Translations under genes and position numbers: made by a program | Source: Actinomucor elegans | Taxonomy: Eukaryota > Mucoromycota > Mucoromycetes > Mucorales > Mucoraceae | Assembly: GCA_026027325.1 (NCBI GenBank) | Contig: JAMSLZ010000011.1 | Coordinates: forward strand, 682,001-746,000 | DNA: 64,000 nt | Direction of reading: 5' to 3' | Part shown: positions 47,633 to 59,428 of the stretch, in pieces | How positions within the stretch are numbered: the first letter of the stretch is position 1 | How the letters are laid out: each line of letters starts with the position of its first letter | The notes under the pieces: model-generated | Databases searched by the model: none | The model's input: the letters and a program-made list of their open reading frames with translations, nothing else | What the model was told of the DNA's origin: nothing

Positions 47633-48903
47633 ATGTCAGACAATCCAAGTAGTACACCAGCCACAATCATTGATGACATGCCTTCAATCAAAAAACGTCC
47701 CTTATGTCTGATGGAAAAACCTGGTCTTGTCGAAGCACAAAAAAGAAAGTGCCAGAGCCGTATTAATCCGTTGAATCAGCAACCCCGTTGGCATAGCCAG
47801 TCCTACATGCTATTCTTAGCGCTTAGACAACACAACGAAGAAACAATGGCGCGTACCGATTTGATAAAAACTGCTTTGGCTTTGGATACCAAGATTAGTG
47901 CAGAGAGAAACCTTCAAAAAGTCTTTCGAGGAAAGGTAATGATTTAATGCACAACAATCTCTGCAATGAAACAACACTGATTCATTATTGACATTAGACG
48001 CCAATGAATTCGGCATCAGCTATATTGACAAATAATAGCGATCGTTATTTTGTCCCATTTAAACCTGATGGAAGTCGATCTATGCATTTCAAGCTGTCAT
48101 TTGAACCCGGAAACTTTTCTAATGCTTTCAAAGAGTACAAAGAATGGCAAGAAAGTTTGGCGACATATGATTGGCCCTCTTGCTTTCCAACAGACAAACC
48201 AACCAAGAAACACAGTATTATGGCAATCGAAAATTTGGTAGAGGATTTACAAGTAACTACAGAAGAGACACATTATCCAACCGAATTTGATGAGTTTATG
48301 GCTAAGCGTAGAAAAGAACGAGAATCACAACAGAAACCAAGGATATCTAATCAAGAACAACACGCCGATACACCAACGACATGGCAAGATATATTGCATT
48401 ACAATGTAGCTAAAGGGACATTGGAAGCTAAACGGGCAATACCCAAATATACACCGCTTGGATTCTATTTTGGAGTACCTTTGACAGAAGATGAGTTTGA
48501 TTCAATGAAAGATGGTCTTGGAAAAGCAGCGGATCATGCCATCATGTATCGAAAGACGGTTATCGATCCAACAGATGAACAAGGCCAGCTATATTCTCGT
48601 GACGAAGTATGCCCATTCTATTGTGTTAAAGAAACTACTATACGTACTCGAGCAAATGTTATATTCTATGAAGGTGACATTGTTAACCAAATTATATGTT
48701 ATTCGAAGAAAGATATCAAGCCAAACGATGAGCTGGTAGTTTATTGTCCAAATCCGCCGGCATCAATATCGCCTCTTTTCCCTCTGACTAATACCCATTA
48801 TAGCAGCAACACTGCTTCAACTGCATCAAGCACAGACAACTGGCAAACCAGCCCTGTTGTTTCTGCTCATTCATTATTAAACACTGCCATTTCCCCTGTT
48901 TAA
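47633..48903 (+). CDS. SET-like domain protein of unknown substrate
   Basis: Two exons, 47633-47935 and 47998-48903, encode 402 aa. The N-terminal part has a helical region (WHSQSYMLFLALRQH, TDLIKTALALDTKIS) and then RYFVPFKPDGSRSMHFKLSF, which look like a conserved accessory domain. The C-terminal half resembles a SET fold: a GTLEAKRAIPKYTPLGFYFG start, an inserted acidic helix, HAIMYRKTVIDPTDEQG, ANVIFYEGDIVNQIIC (in the place of the SET RFINHSC motif, but without a canonical N-H) and IKPNDELVVYC (in the place of EELTxDYG). The catalytic NHxC is therefore changed to VNQIIC, so lysine methyltransferase activity is doubtful. The tail is Ser/Thr-rich. It lies 200 bases after FIS1 in the same direction. 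I recognise it only as SET-like. Confidence 0.7.
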
Positions 48904-49560
48904 ACAAATAAAAGGCCTTATATTTGAGTTTACTGCGTTCCTATGAGGTTTTGCCGGATTTGTATTTTTGGTACCGGCATTCTCGGGAAATATGTCAGTC
49001 GAAACATGCTTTTAGGGCATGAAATGTCTCCCAACAAGAGTGTTTACTGTATTTTACAACAGCCAAATTTTTTTTTTTAAATGTCTTCAAACAAAGGTCA
49101 AAATGCACATATCGAATCTCCTCCGATTTTTTATTGACTGATAGAAAGTAAAAATAACGCCCGAGTAGCTTTCCAAATACTTTGAGATTATCTTTGATCA
49201 AACTTTTAATAAGATAAAATTGCTGATAAGCTATAGGTGTGTTAATAAAGTTCATATAGAGATAAATTGCACATCAAATGAGTAGCTACTTGCTTATAGA
49301 TTATCAAGTTTTTGTAATTTTCATGAATACGTAGTCAATTTTGTTGATTTTTATAATGCAATCACACACTGTGTAGTTCTAACAGCAAAGATACTACAAA
49401 ACTATGAAGATATGCTCCAGTATGTAATAAATTTACTTTGTTAGTAGCTTATGGCTCAATAGCTTGCTGTGCCCATGCCAATAAGAAAATGGATGCTTGC
49501 AAATTTTGGGCTCCAGAATGATTTTGAGTATTTTTTTAGAGATCATTAATTTTCAAATTC

Positions 49561-49655
49561 TCTGGATCTCTATTCATGTCGGTGTAATGTCGCATTAGAC
49601 CAACAGCCTATGCCCACAATGAGCTGATTTATCCATCAAAGCCTTTATTTAATAG
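49561..49655 (+). repeat. Dispersed degenerate repeat, copy E
   Basis: Contains GGATCTCTATTCATGTCGGT, TAATGTCGCATTAGACCAA and CACAATGAGCTGATTTAT, and extends to TTTATTTAATAG, which also ends copy F. Confidence 0.55.
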
Positions 49656-50442
49656 AAATCAACGTATATTGGGATATCATATTATTAGAAAGTATTGATT
49701 TATATATATTACGTATAAACAATGTTGGGTACTTTTCTGGATCTCGTCACCAATCACAATTAAATGTTGCTTCTGGTTAATATTCTATACGCTAAATTAA
49801 TAACTACAATTATTGAAGATTCAATCTGGACAAATTACAGTAACTAATTATCAATATGTATTGGTATGTAACTTCATATAAACCTAACCTGTCGAGCTCA
49901 ATTAAAAATTGCATCGCATTGACGGTTCCACAGAGTAACTAACAGGCAATCTTTAAAGTAAGCATGTACCAAGACGGTACTACGTAATAGCAAAACACAA
50001 GCACTATACATATTTAAGATCTCAGCTAATATATCTGGCATTCAATAACAACGTAGTATTTGATAGATTTTATGCATTGCAATATGTAGATCCGGGTCTT
50101 TTACATCAATAAACAAACCACACGTCCAGCATGACTCCAACAGATTAATAAAGAATGTCTAGAATAAATAATTGTATGTAAAGCCTTATTCATGCGAAAT
50201 ACTACATATATTGTTCAAGATCAGCTTAAATTACACGCATTTCTTACGAATTTGATGTAGATCGAACTATCGATCTAAATACTTTTACTTAGCCGATCTC
50301 ATTCAAAAGCCATACATACCAGATTAGTAATATATGATTAGAAAGGACAACTAGCAATTACCAAAGTTTTGAATTAAATGAAATAATCTGCACATTGCTA
50401 TCTATGAAATTTTACACAATTATATTACATAGATAATCATCT

Positions 50443-50525
50443 TTAGATCTCTCGGCCAATCTCGGTCTAATGTCACATCTGACAAATATTCCAAGTCCAG
50501 AATGAATGTTTGTATTTAATAGAAC
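50443..50525 (+). repeat. Dispersed degenerate repeat, copy F
   Basis: Contains AGATCTCTCGGCCAATCTCG, TAATGTCACATCTGACAA, AAGTCCAGAATGAATG and TGTATTTAATAGAAC. This looks the most complete copy. Confidence 0.6.
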
Positions 50526-50760
50526 ACTCGCTTAGCTTCGCCAAGCAATATGTTATGTTTACACTTGGCAAATATTAAAGTAGTGCCTATTAGCTCGTAG
50601 ATCTCTTATCATTCCCAGCTAAACATCGCCCCATCTATTAGTAGCATGAATCAATCGAGTAATAATAGTGAAGTTTGTACAAAATCTTCAGTATTTCATA
50701 AACAAAGAGTCTTTATCCATCGGAAATTTAAGTCCATATGTTACAAATTTCAATACAGCT

Positions 50761-51801
50761 TTATTTTTCTAATAACTCTGGATGATCATTCCAAAACTTT
50801 TCACCAATAATGTCGTCGTATACAGCTGTAGGCACAAGTTTAATACGTTTAACTTGTTCACCGTTCCTTGGCGAAATTGAAGTAACTTCTGTTTTTTGTC
50901 GAATAATTGTGGATCCCTTTCTATAAACAGGCTCTATATTGTTATAATTAATGTTGAACTGTGTAAATAGAATCTCATTTTTATCTTTCGAGAACGATCC
51001 CTATAGCAAATGCATTTAAATATTTAAAGATTACAACTTTGAATAATGACATGTTTACCCTTAAATGTTTCTCTGCTTCTGCTTCTGTCATGCCAGACTT
51101 TACAAGTGTCCAAAAGGTTGTATTGAATAGATTGTTGATGTGGCCTTTTTTTCCCAAAAAATAAGTGTCTATTTCAATCTGTTTCTGTTCCACTTACAAT
51201 CAGCTTGTCTCCAACTTAGATAATCTCTTAATACTTTATCATTAGGGTAGCACACTGTTCTCGAATCAAAACAAGGCGCATATTGTAGTTTATCTTCTCC
51301 AAAATATTCTGTCCAATGCATTACATAGTTTGAGGCAAAAAGACTGACAACGGTTGAAGAGATTTTACTATAAAAGAGTTAGTACCATTTCAAGCTTGAG
51401 AAACAAGGTCGTACCTTGATCTACGTGAATATAAGTTTGATGTTTTTGGTATAATGAAACTAAAACACAAGCGTTCAGTACCCATACATTTATAATCCTC
51501 TAATTTCTTACCTGTACTCGTCACTTTGTCCATATGCTAATATGATATCTTTAACGTCTTTCATTACTTCAATAGCACAGCGATTCATAAGGTCAATAGC
51601 ACGTCTATCATTAGGCTTTGCAAAATTGTGGGCTTGAGAAAACCTTTTCTGATATGTGAGTTCAAAACGTTTACTATTATCAAAAATAAAAACCAACCTG
51701 TGAAAACCTCGGCCGTCAATACGCACAACAAGCCAGGTGTTGGGTAGCATGTTGTCAGCTAATTCGAAATGTCGAACATACTCATATTTGGAGTTGGCCA
51801 T
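50761..51801 (-). CDS. THG1: tRNA-His guanylyltransferase
   Basis: Multi-exon gene from ATG 51801 to the TAA at 50763-50761. The N-terminus [13 protein letters not shown] is nearly invariant in the family. The first metal-binding motif reads [13 protein letters not shown], splices to [19 protein letters not shown], and the second carboxylates are in [10 protein letters not shown]. Later parts include [33 protein letters not shown] and the [17 protein letters not shown] motif. Thg1 adds the extra G(-1) to the 5' end of tRNA-His by 3'-5' nucleotide addition, which histidyl-tRNA synthetase needs. The catalytic Asp residues in RIDG and SDEY are present. The first intron's acceptor (AAAAG) was chosen over an upstream one because only it restores HRFSQAHNF. 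Nothing suggests inactivation. Confidence 0.95.
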
Positions 51802-52088
51802 ATTGAAAAGCAAGAAAGAACAAAAGGACTCAACAGTAAAACTTTTTTTCGCTTTTATAGGCGCCAAAAAAGTCACACTGAGTAGAGATCTGTTGAATAA
51901 CATATCCATTATAAACAGGAATAATTCCTCTCACAGCTATCCATGTATGTAAAACGAAGGAGAAAGAGACCCTTTTACTTTTATTATTGTTATAATCTTT
52001 CGAATGTAATTTACAGAATTTGGAAGAATGAAACCTATAGACCGTCTAATTTCCAAAATGACATTTTTATGCGTAAAACAGAAATGAA

Positions 52089-52341
52089 TTAATAAGGACG
52101 AGCAGGAAGTTGAGTGAGTAAGATGTTGTATCTCTTCTTGATAGTGACACGTTGACGGGAGAACTTGTCATCGGGAGAGAAACGTGCAGGGTGAGCGGAT
52201 TTGGTGGGCAAACCACTAGGATCGGTCTTCTACTCGAAAACATCGTTAGTATCTCCATTCCACTAGGAATTAAGCTGTAATGTATACCTTAAGAGTATAG
52301 ACACGCTCGCCCTTGGGGTTCAAATAATACATCAAATACAT
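52089..52341 (-). CDS. NOP10: H/ACA ribonucleoprotein subunit Nop10
   Basis: Two exons, 52341-52288 (18 codons) and 52229-52089, encode 64 aa, the standard length. The sequence begins [19 protein letters not shown] and continues [20 protein letters not shown] and [18 protein letters not shown], which follow the eukaryotic Nop10 pattern through the length of the protein. Nop10 binds Cbf5 (dyskerin) in H/ACA snoRNPs, which convert uridine to pseudouridine in rRNA and snRNA and support telomerase in animals. The eukaryotic form lacks the archaeal zinc ribbon, and here too no paired cysteines are seen. The gene is divergent from INTS9, with 236 bases between start codons. Confidence 0.95.
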
Positions 52342-52577
52342 CTTTGAGGGTTTCTTTTATGTAAAGGTGATAAGAAAGAAAGCAAATTTTGTTTTTGAAC
52401 TCCCACTACTAATCTTTCACAGCCAAAAAGACGTTGAACTGGTTACCATGGTAAAAAAAGAAAACCGTCACATTTCGTGACGGCTACTTCCCAAGCCACG
52501 GCAACAAGCATCTTGGGCATGATTAATGCGAAACATGCCCCGAGTTGAACGGTATATACTCTTTTTTTCACAGCACT
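52342..52577. promoter_or_regulatory. Divergent promoter region, NOP10 and INTS9
   Basis: 236 bases between the two start codons. A GTATATAC motif about 25 bases upstream of the INTS9 ATG (52552-52559) could act as a TATA-like element, followed by a T run. Co-expression is possible but untested. Confidence 0.4.
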
Positions 52578-54796
52578 ATGAAGATACAGTGTATAGACCG
52601 TAAGGGATCGCCTCCGAGCACCTTTATATGCAAAATTAATCAGCACACCATTTTACTTAATTGTCCTTTGGAGACATTGACTATACCTAATCCACGCGAT
52701 GAGGAGGAAATAATGCCATCCGAAGAGTCTAGAAACGATCTTGCTTCTATCTTATCTGCGTTTAGTACACAAGGAAAGCGTGCAGCTGATACACTATATT
52801 CCTCATTACAAACTAGTATAAAGAACTGCGACCATTTAAGCGTCTTTCGCGCGCCAGACTTTAGCCTGTTGGACGTCGATAATATCGATTTAGTCCTGAT
52901 AGCCAATAGCAATTCGATGCTCGGCTTGCCTTACTTGACAGAATACATGGGATATAAGGGCAAAATCATTGCAACTGAACCAACAATCGAATATGCGAAG
53001 CAACGTATGGAAGAATTAGTCATCTACCATGGGAAGCGCGCTTCTACTATTGAACCTACACTAGCGACTCATTTTTCACAGCTGGGAGGTTCCGTACAAG
53101 ATAGCGAAGGATGGCGCTCTATCTATACTACAAAGGATATCATATCGTGTATCGAAAAAGTCCAATCAGTGCGTTATACGGAAACTATTTCACTGTTCTC
53201 AACTTTGAATCTCGTCGCTTATAGCTCTGGGTATTCTTTGGGTAGTGCTAATTGGTTATTAGAAACGAGCTTTAAGAGAATCGCGTTCCTCTCTTCCTCT
53301 TCACTCTATACTGATTTACATCCAGCGCCATTTGACTTTAATATTGTGAAAAATGCTGATGTGATCGTTGTAAGCGGCTTAAGCCAACTATCCGAAAAGG
53401 AGTTATCATTTGAAAGGGCCAAGACAAAGGTACTCGTTCAAATTGGTAAGAATTCATATATCCCGTTCGCACTTTTGGTTAACCACCTTTGAAATGATAG
53501 CTCGTACAATACAATCACACCATAATGCTGTATTAGTAGCTCCATCGATGGGGATCATGTTTGATTTGATTGGTGATATTGAAGCATATTTCAAATCCCT
53601 AGGTAAAGAGATTGGCCATGAAAGACACCAGACACAGATCTTTGTAGCGAATCCTATTGCAGATCAAAGCTTGAAATACGCAAATATTTGTGGTGAATGG
53701 ATGAACGCTGGCCGTCATGATTTGCTGTATTTGCCTCAGATGCCCTTGGCTCATGGTGAATTGATGCGAACTGGAGCGGTGCAGACGTTGCCTTCCTTGG
53801 AGGCAGCTTCTCTTGAGAACAAGACTATCCGAGAACCCTGTATTGTATTTGCAGGCGATCCAACCTGCATTAATCAAGGATCTCTTTCATGGTTTTTGAA
53901 TCATTGGGGACAATCTGAATTCAACTCGTGTATTTTTATAGGTATACTTATTTTTTATATTGGAAGCGTCCACACTGACATATAGATTAGATCCAGATAC
54001 ACCTCATCATATCCAAGATGATATACCCGTAGGATGTAAGATGAACTTGATTCGTTTACCTTTAGATACGCGTTTGAAACTCGAGGATATTCCATCCATT
54101 TTACACACTTACTGGGGTCATTTAGACAGCAAGAAACATTTGCTGATCCCTATTATGAAAGGGGCTGAATTAGTCAAAGAGGAACAAAGCCAGGAAACAC
54201 AAGTGCACATCTATGAACAAGGAGAAGTGATAAGTATTGACGTGAATAGAGATTGGGAAAGGATATCCATCAGTGAGAAGGTATTGCCAGCCATTTTATG
54301 CATCTCCTTTAGCACTAAACTCCTATTTCTGAAACCGTAGCTAGCAAGAACAGTACATTCTACTATGGTGCCTAATGGACAAGGTGGGATTTCCATGACT
54401 GCACCCATCAATGGTTCTTTAAACTACTACAATAATCAGTTAGAAATACATCCAAGCACGTTTGTCAAAGATGACCAGTCCTTGATATTAGACAGGCAAA
54501 GCGATATACGGATCAATACGGAGCTGAATTCAACAATCAAACGATTTGAAGAGGTAAAAGAGTATTATAGTTAACTGAAAATAGGGGATTCTAATATACA
54601 TTTTGTTTGTTAGAACTCGATACCCGTACATATTACAAAAGATATCAATGGTATTACTACAATTGAGTTGCCGGCGGACATGAATGCTCGGATAATCATG
54701 GATGGCTCAAGTACAACTGTAGTAGCCAGTAATGATCAGGTTAGGGCATTGTTGAGAAAGGTCACAATGACTGAGGCTCGACAGCACCCAATCTAA
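52578..54796 (+). CDS. INTS9: Integrator complex subunit 9 (INTS9), metallo-beta-lactamase/beta-CASP fold, inactive
   Basis: Five exons, 52578-53445, 53501-53941, 53991-54280, 54341-54553 and 54614-54796, encode 664 aa, close to animal INTS9. Aligned landmarks: IDLVLIANSNSMLGLPYLTE (where active enzymes have HxHxDH, so this partner is inactive like INTS9), KIIATEPTIEYAKQRMEEL, the SSGYSLGSANWLLE loop, SDLHPAP-type region TDLHPAPFDF, VIVVSGLSQL, NAVLVAPSMGIMFDLI, IFVANPIADQSLKYANICGE, IVFAGDPTCINQGSLSWF and NLIRLPLDTRLKLEDI. The match is better than to CPSF100/Cft2. INTS9 pairs with INTS11, the nuclease of Integrator, which cleaves snRNA and promoter-proximal nascent transcripts. Dikarya yeasts lack Integrator. 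The C-terminal exons give a beta-strand-rich domain (SLNYYNNQLEIHPSTF, ITTIELPADMNARI). Confidence 0.88.
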
Positions 54797-54959
54797 TAAT
54801 GTTAATATATTAGAAATAATACAACCTAATAAAAACATGTTGGAAACAAGGACCATACAGTTTCATTTAAGGAGCAAAAGGATACTACAGTAAAGTTCGT
54901 TCTTCCTCTTGCTAAGCATTTTGCCCTTCTTTTCATTAGTGATAAAAGTAACACATACA

Positions 54960-57431
54960 ATGAGTACCAGTACTTGTTATAATAATATAAGCAGTAATGT
55001 AAGTCCGTCATTTGTTTCAATTATGCTGTGCACAGACATCTTGGTCAAGCTAATACATTTACTAGACACTTTCTGCAAAATACAATCAACCAAAGACTAT
55101 TCGAAGCCGTATAGCAGAGAGTCTACAATCAAATGAACAGCAGAAACCACTAAAGTCTATTCTCAGACCATCTACAGTCACCAAAATGCGCTACTTGAAC
55201 ACGTTCACATCGACCTCTTTGCCTCTTATGACAACTAGCTCCAAAACAAAGCATACTTCTGATAAAGATACAAGCAGACATGCTCCCAAGGTCGATAATA
55301 TTGTAACAAAACAATCGAAAGTGCTTAGACCCAAGCCTACCATATCAACAGAACCCCAAAAAACGACACTGACAAAGCAATCATCTTCTCCATCACTTGG
55401 TTCACCTAAAGTGACATCTAAAAATACATCCAAGTCTACACCTACAAAGACTGTGTCCTTGCAAAGCTTGAAGGCTAAATTCACTGCTAAAAGCGCGACA
55501 TATGACAGTTCAACCACGCTTAAAACAAATCATTCAACTGATGAAAAGAAAAAAGACGAATTTCCACTACCATGGCAAGATTATACCTCAAAGAAGAAAG
55601 AAGAGCAGCCAGTATGTGTTACTGAGACAAAAGACTATGATAAAATGATACAGGAATTAAGTGTATCGCATGCCATGGTGGCTGCTAGTAGCTTTGAAAC
55701 AATGTGCTTTGTAGAAGCAGATCAACTGAACAAAGTAAATTTAGAAAAAAGCACATGTTAGGTTTTCATTTACTAATTGAGGCTTATTAGAACCTTGAAG
55801 ACACTCAAAAACTAATGGGTTCATTGTATGAAAGGATACGCAATCAATCAGATGTGCAGCGATCCACAGCGACTTCATTAAAGCTCAATTATGTATCCCT
55901 ACCCATGGTATCAAATTTTATAGAAGAAGTATGCAAGACTAGTGAAGCGACTGCTTTGTTAGTGGACGAACTATACTTTGCTAGTCAGCATGCTCATCGT
56001 ACAGAAACAAGATATCTTCGCCATATCGCCGGTACTTTGGCTACAATGCTCTCTTCGCAACAGTTAAATCAGAAAGAACACATCAATGACTTTACAGAAA
56101 GAGAAGAGGATAATGCATTTTTAATAGCGATACTGAACAAGCTTGGATCTCTTCTTCTAGATGTTGATGATGATCAGCAGCAAATGGCAAGTAAAAGTAG
56201 TTCTATAGCTTCAACTTGTTCCTCTTCTTCAACCTCTACAGCGTCTACCGTCTATTCTGGACATACAAGCGTTGACAGTTTTGACACTGCTGAAATAATG
56301 TCTACAGGGGCTGTTGCTTCATCTACAACTCAAATACAGCGTCGCATCAACAAGATGATTGATAAACTATCCATTCAACTCCAACAGAAACATCACCAAA
56401 TCCGTCTGTTTGAGATTCAAGCAGCTACTCAAGAAGAACTAGCTCGGCAGCGTGAACGAAGTGCAAGTCTTGTGTTGGCTTTGGAACAAAACCGATCACA
56501 ACGCTTAACGTTGGCCAAACAGCAAGAAAAAGAAATATCAGCGCTTAAGGATCAATTGCTACAGGAAACAAGCAAACGGCAAGCGCTTCAGGATCGAGTA
56601 GCTGCGCTACAAAATGAAAATATAGAATTGAAAAAGGGATTGCAGAAAGAGCTAATAGCATCAAAAGACGCGTGTCATTTACAGATTGAGCAGTTACATG
56701 AGCAATGGGATAAAGGGAAAGAGTTACAAAAAGCCTTGGAGGATAAAACCAAGATCGAGCAGTCTATTTTGAAGACATGTCATCAAGTGATCACAAATGA
56801 AACAAAGCATGAAGTAGTAGATACTGGAAAAGCAGTAGTCAAAGTCATCCAGCAGTTAAAACACACTGAAAATGCACTTGCACATCAAGAACCTGATGGC
56901 AAAGCAGTGCTGAAACAGCAACAGAACCTTATTCTGGATTCAACAGCTTCACCTGATTATAAACAATTACAGTTAGCGTTCGAGCAAGCACAGCAAGCCT
57001 ATACGGCCCGAGAGTCAGCCTACATCTTACAAACAGCTAGCGTTGAAGCAGAACTAGAACGTATCTTGAAAGAGTACGATCGACTCACACGTAATATTGT
57101 TGATTTCAATCTTGAACGAAAGCGATTTGAAGACGAAATTCGAGCTTTGCAGCAGGAAAAGCAAAAATTGATCCAAAAGGTCTGTGACCAACATGTTTGC
57201 AATTTGAGTGAAGAGAGAGGATTGCGCAAAGAGTTTCGGGAACTGATGGCTTCTGTTAAAGAGAGCCATGCACAGGCGTTGATGGCAGAGCTAGATCGCC
57301 GCTTGCAGTTGGAGCAAGAGCTAAGAGATGTCAAATCTGATAATGAAATGAAACGTTGGCAGAAGGTGGATGTAGCAGTTCAAACTAACTTTGCTCCGCT
57401 TTTAACATTTGCGACATTAAAGAATCAATAA
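54960..57431 (+). CDS. Coiled-coil protein with Ser/Thr/Lys-rich N-terminus (possible Uds1-like septation or cytoskeletal protein)
   Basis: Three exons, 54960-54998, 55066-55734 and 55791-57431, give about 782 aa. Residues 14-200 are Lys/Ser/Thr-rich and disordered (KPTISTEPQKTTLTKQ, SKNTSKSTPTK). A helical region starts near the second splice, IQELSVSHAMVAASSFETM, FVEADQLNKNLEDTQKL, MGSLYERIRNQSDVQRST. This resembles the start of Uds1 (up-regulated during septation) domains, with HA...F..L.......LE...RI. From about residue 420 to the end it is a long coiled coil rich in Gln, Glu, Lys and Leu (LVLALEQNRSQRLTL, DRVAALQNENIELKK). Ser runs mark the hinge. The likely role is in cytoskeleton or septum organisation, but this is an inference. 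Any Uds1 link is weak. Confidence 0.7.
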
Positions 57432-58278
57432 AGAACATGTTCCACAGACATTCTATACGCTATATTTCTGTAGGGTTGCACTGTATAATTCTATTAGAAG
57501 CATATAGTTGAATTTTTTTGTAGCTCCATTTTAATCATCAATTCCTTTATAAAGAGATTATATTTTGGTAAATTGCTAGTACTGATATATATATATATAT
57601 ATACTTATATACTTATATACATCAAGATATTATTATTCCTGGTTTATTTTCGCCTGAGTGATTCTTTAGTAGACACTAATGCTTCTTGTACTTTTTGAAA
57701 GCGACTACTGAGTTAACAACTATAATAGACATTGAAGTATATTTGATTATACCCTCCCAAACTTTAATTGGTCAAATATACAGCCGCCTAGCGTATTTAG
57801 CGAGACCAATATCTAAGCTTCTACCTCGATTTGGGTAGCAAAGATAACCTGTTTATTATCTTTGCAATAGGATATGTAACTGGACAGACGGCACGTACTC
57901 TCATCTTCATGTTGCATCGTAGAGTGTAATGCATCTACTCAAAGGGTTTTCTTACGACATTACTTGAATTCAAATCTATACACGCCTCAAAAATTATATT
58001 TCTTACTGCAAAAAGATAAGAAAGATGATAACAGCAAATCAAGTGCCGTTGCTACAAAGCGTAAAGACCTGGGAAAGTGTGGGAATCCTCAGATCATTTG
58101 ATTAAAGGTGATTGGTAGAGATTATCAAAAGTATTGTATTTCCCTAATGGAGAAGACTGGTGGATCTACTACTATCAAGTATAGACTTGACTCTATATTT
58201 TTGCTGGATTCTTATTTTCTCTGCTCTGAGATTTCCCTTTTTTCCCTTCTCTTTCTTTCTTTATCTTATCTTTTTATT
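57432..58278. other. Intergenic region upstream of the GATA factor gene
   Basis: About 850 bases with an (AT)n tract at 57584-57602. The frame of the GATA gene continues upstream to 58108, but that part is Leu/Ser/Phe-rich from a C/T-rich tract and is probably the leader. A pyrimidine-rich run at 58227-58272 precedes the ATG. Confidence 0.5.
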
Positions 58279-59319
58279 ATGGTTTATTCAAATAATATCA
58301 CCTTCCATCATCAACAGCAGCAAATGAAAGCTCGTAAAAGGTCTTTAACGCGCTGTGTGGAGTGTCAATCATCCTTCAGACCTCATCTTTGGGGACGCGA
58401 AAGCGGGAAAGGGCCTGTTTGCGACCATTGCTCAAATGGCGGCAAGGAAGATCACATCAAAGACCAACAGCACCAATTACAACAACCTGTCTTGATGGAT
58501 TTGCCACTAAATAAACAAGACGAAAACATTGTATGTGCCAATTGCCAAGCAACCACGACTCCTTTATGGCGAAGGGATGCCACTGGAAAGACTATCTGTA
58601 ATGCATGTGGACTATACTATAAACTTCATCACGTACATAGACCTGCCACCATGATGCGTACCGTCATTAAACGTAGAAAACGCTGTCCTTCCTCGCAAGA
58701 GAAACCTACTCCGCTTAAACATCAAAAGAGAGAAGAACAACCCAAATCAATCAAAGCAGCTAGCAATATCACCACATTCAAAAACACCACCTCTTCTTGG
58801 TCACCTACGCAAACTCCTCGCAAGATGAGCTTTGATGATAGCAGCAGCACAAGTAGCCGATCGAGTAATGGGAGTGGTAATAGGGTGGCAAATGATATGA
58901 CATCGTATCCAGTAATAGATAAGGATCATAGTTGGAATCATCATAAGCTGGAGGACAACAAATTTACTTTACCACCTATTCACGCTTATTATCCCTCGCC
59001 GCCTCCATTATGCGCCCATCAGGAATCATCAGAATCACTTCGATCTCAGCGTCAAGAACTTCAAAGAGAGGTTACTCGTTTATCAAATCTCTTATCAAGT
59101 ACAGTAGCCAAATTATCGGATATAGATGCCGCTATTGCTCAACCTACATCTGCATGTGGCTGTCATAGCCCGCCTAGTAGCAACAGCAGTGCTTCAGATT
59201 GTTCTTCGGACTATGATCATGAACAGCAAGTAGCAAGATCGTTATTATCGCTAGCTTCGACTAATACGCGTCTTCCTCCTATTTCATTGGCTGAAAATGT
59301 TATTCATACCCGCTCTTAA
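58279..59319 (+). CDS. GATA-type zinc-finger transcription factor with a second, divergent finger
   Basis: A single exon of 346 aa from the ATG at 58279. The canonical finger is C86-x2-C89-x17-C107-x2-C110, with TTPLWRRDATGKTICNACGL and the basic tail YYKLHHVHRP, typical of a DNA-binding GATA finger. An N-terminal cysteine cluster, C26-x2-C29-x18-C48-x2-C51 (RCVECQSSF...GKGPVCDHC), has a GATA-like loop but lacks the TPLWRR core, so it may be a protein-binding finger. A basic patch (VIKRRKRC) follows. The C-terminal part has SLRSQRQELQREVTRLSNLL, a coiled coil. Related fungal GATA factors control nitrogen, iron or light responses; the two-finger layout resembles the iron repressors (Urbs1/SRE) only loosely, because the Cys-rich block between fingers is missing. 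Targets cannot be told. Confidence 0.88.
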   Translation: MVYSNNITFHHQQQQMKARKRSLTRCVECQSSFRPHLWGRESGKGPVCDHCSNGGKEDHIKDQQHQLQQPVLMDLPLNKQDENIVCANCQATTTPLWRRDATGKTICNACGLYYKLHHVHRPATMMRTVIKRRKRCPSSQEKPTPLKHQKREEQPKSIKAASNITTFKNTTSSWSPTQTPRKMSFDDSSSTSSRSSNGSGNRVANDMTSYPVIDKDHSWNHHKLEDNKFTLPPIHAYYPSPPPLCAHQESSESLRSQRQELQREVTRLSNLLSSTVAKLSDIDAAIAQPTSACGCHSPPSSNSSASDCSSDYDHEQQVARSLLSLASTNTRLPPISLAENVIHTRS

Positions 59320-59396
59320 ACATTTCCCTTTTCATACTTCTTCCTGTAATCATATTATTGCCCCATTCATACAATCAATTATATACATCATACCGC

Positions 59397-59428
<32 letters not shown>

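Larger units (their letters stand above)
48904..50760. other. Gene-free stretch with clustered dispersed-repeat copies
   Basis: About 1.9 kb between convergent genes. It holds the densest group of copies of the degenerate repeat: 49561-49655 and 50443-50525 are the best, with weaker ones at 49470-49525, 49737-49790, 49891-49960 and 50597-50645, all on the plus strand. No coding frame is convincing. Confidence 0.55.

Noticed and set aside
58108..58278. Upstream in-frame ATG for the GATA factor.
   Set aside because: The added residues are Leu/Ser/Phe-rich from a pyrimidine tract typical of a fungal leader; the ATG at 58279 is the better start.
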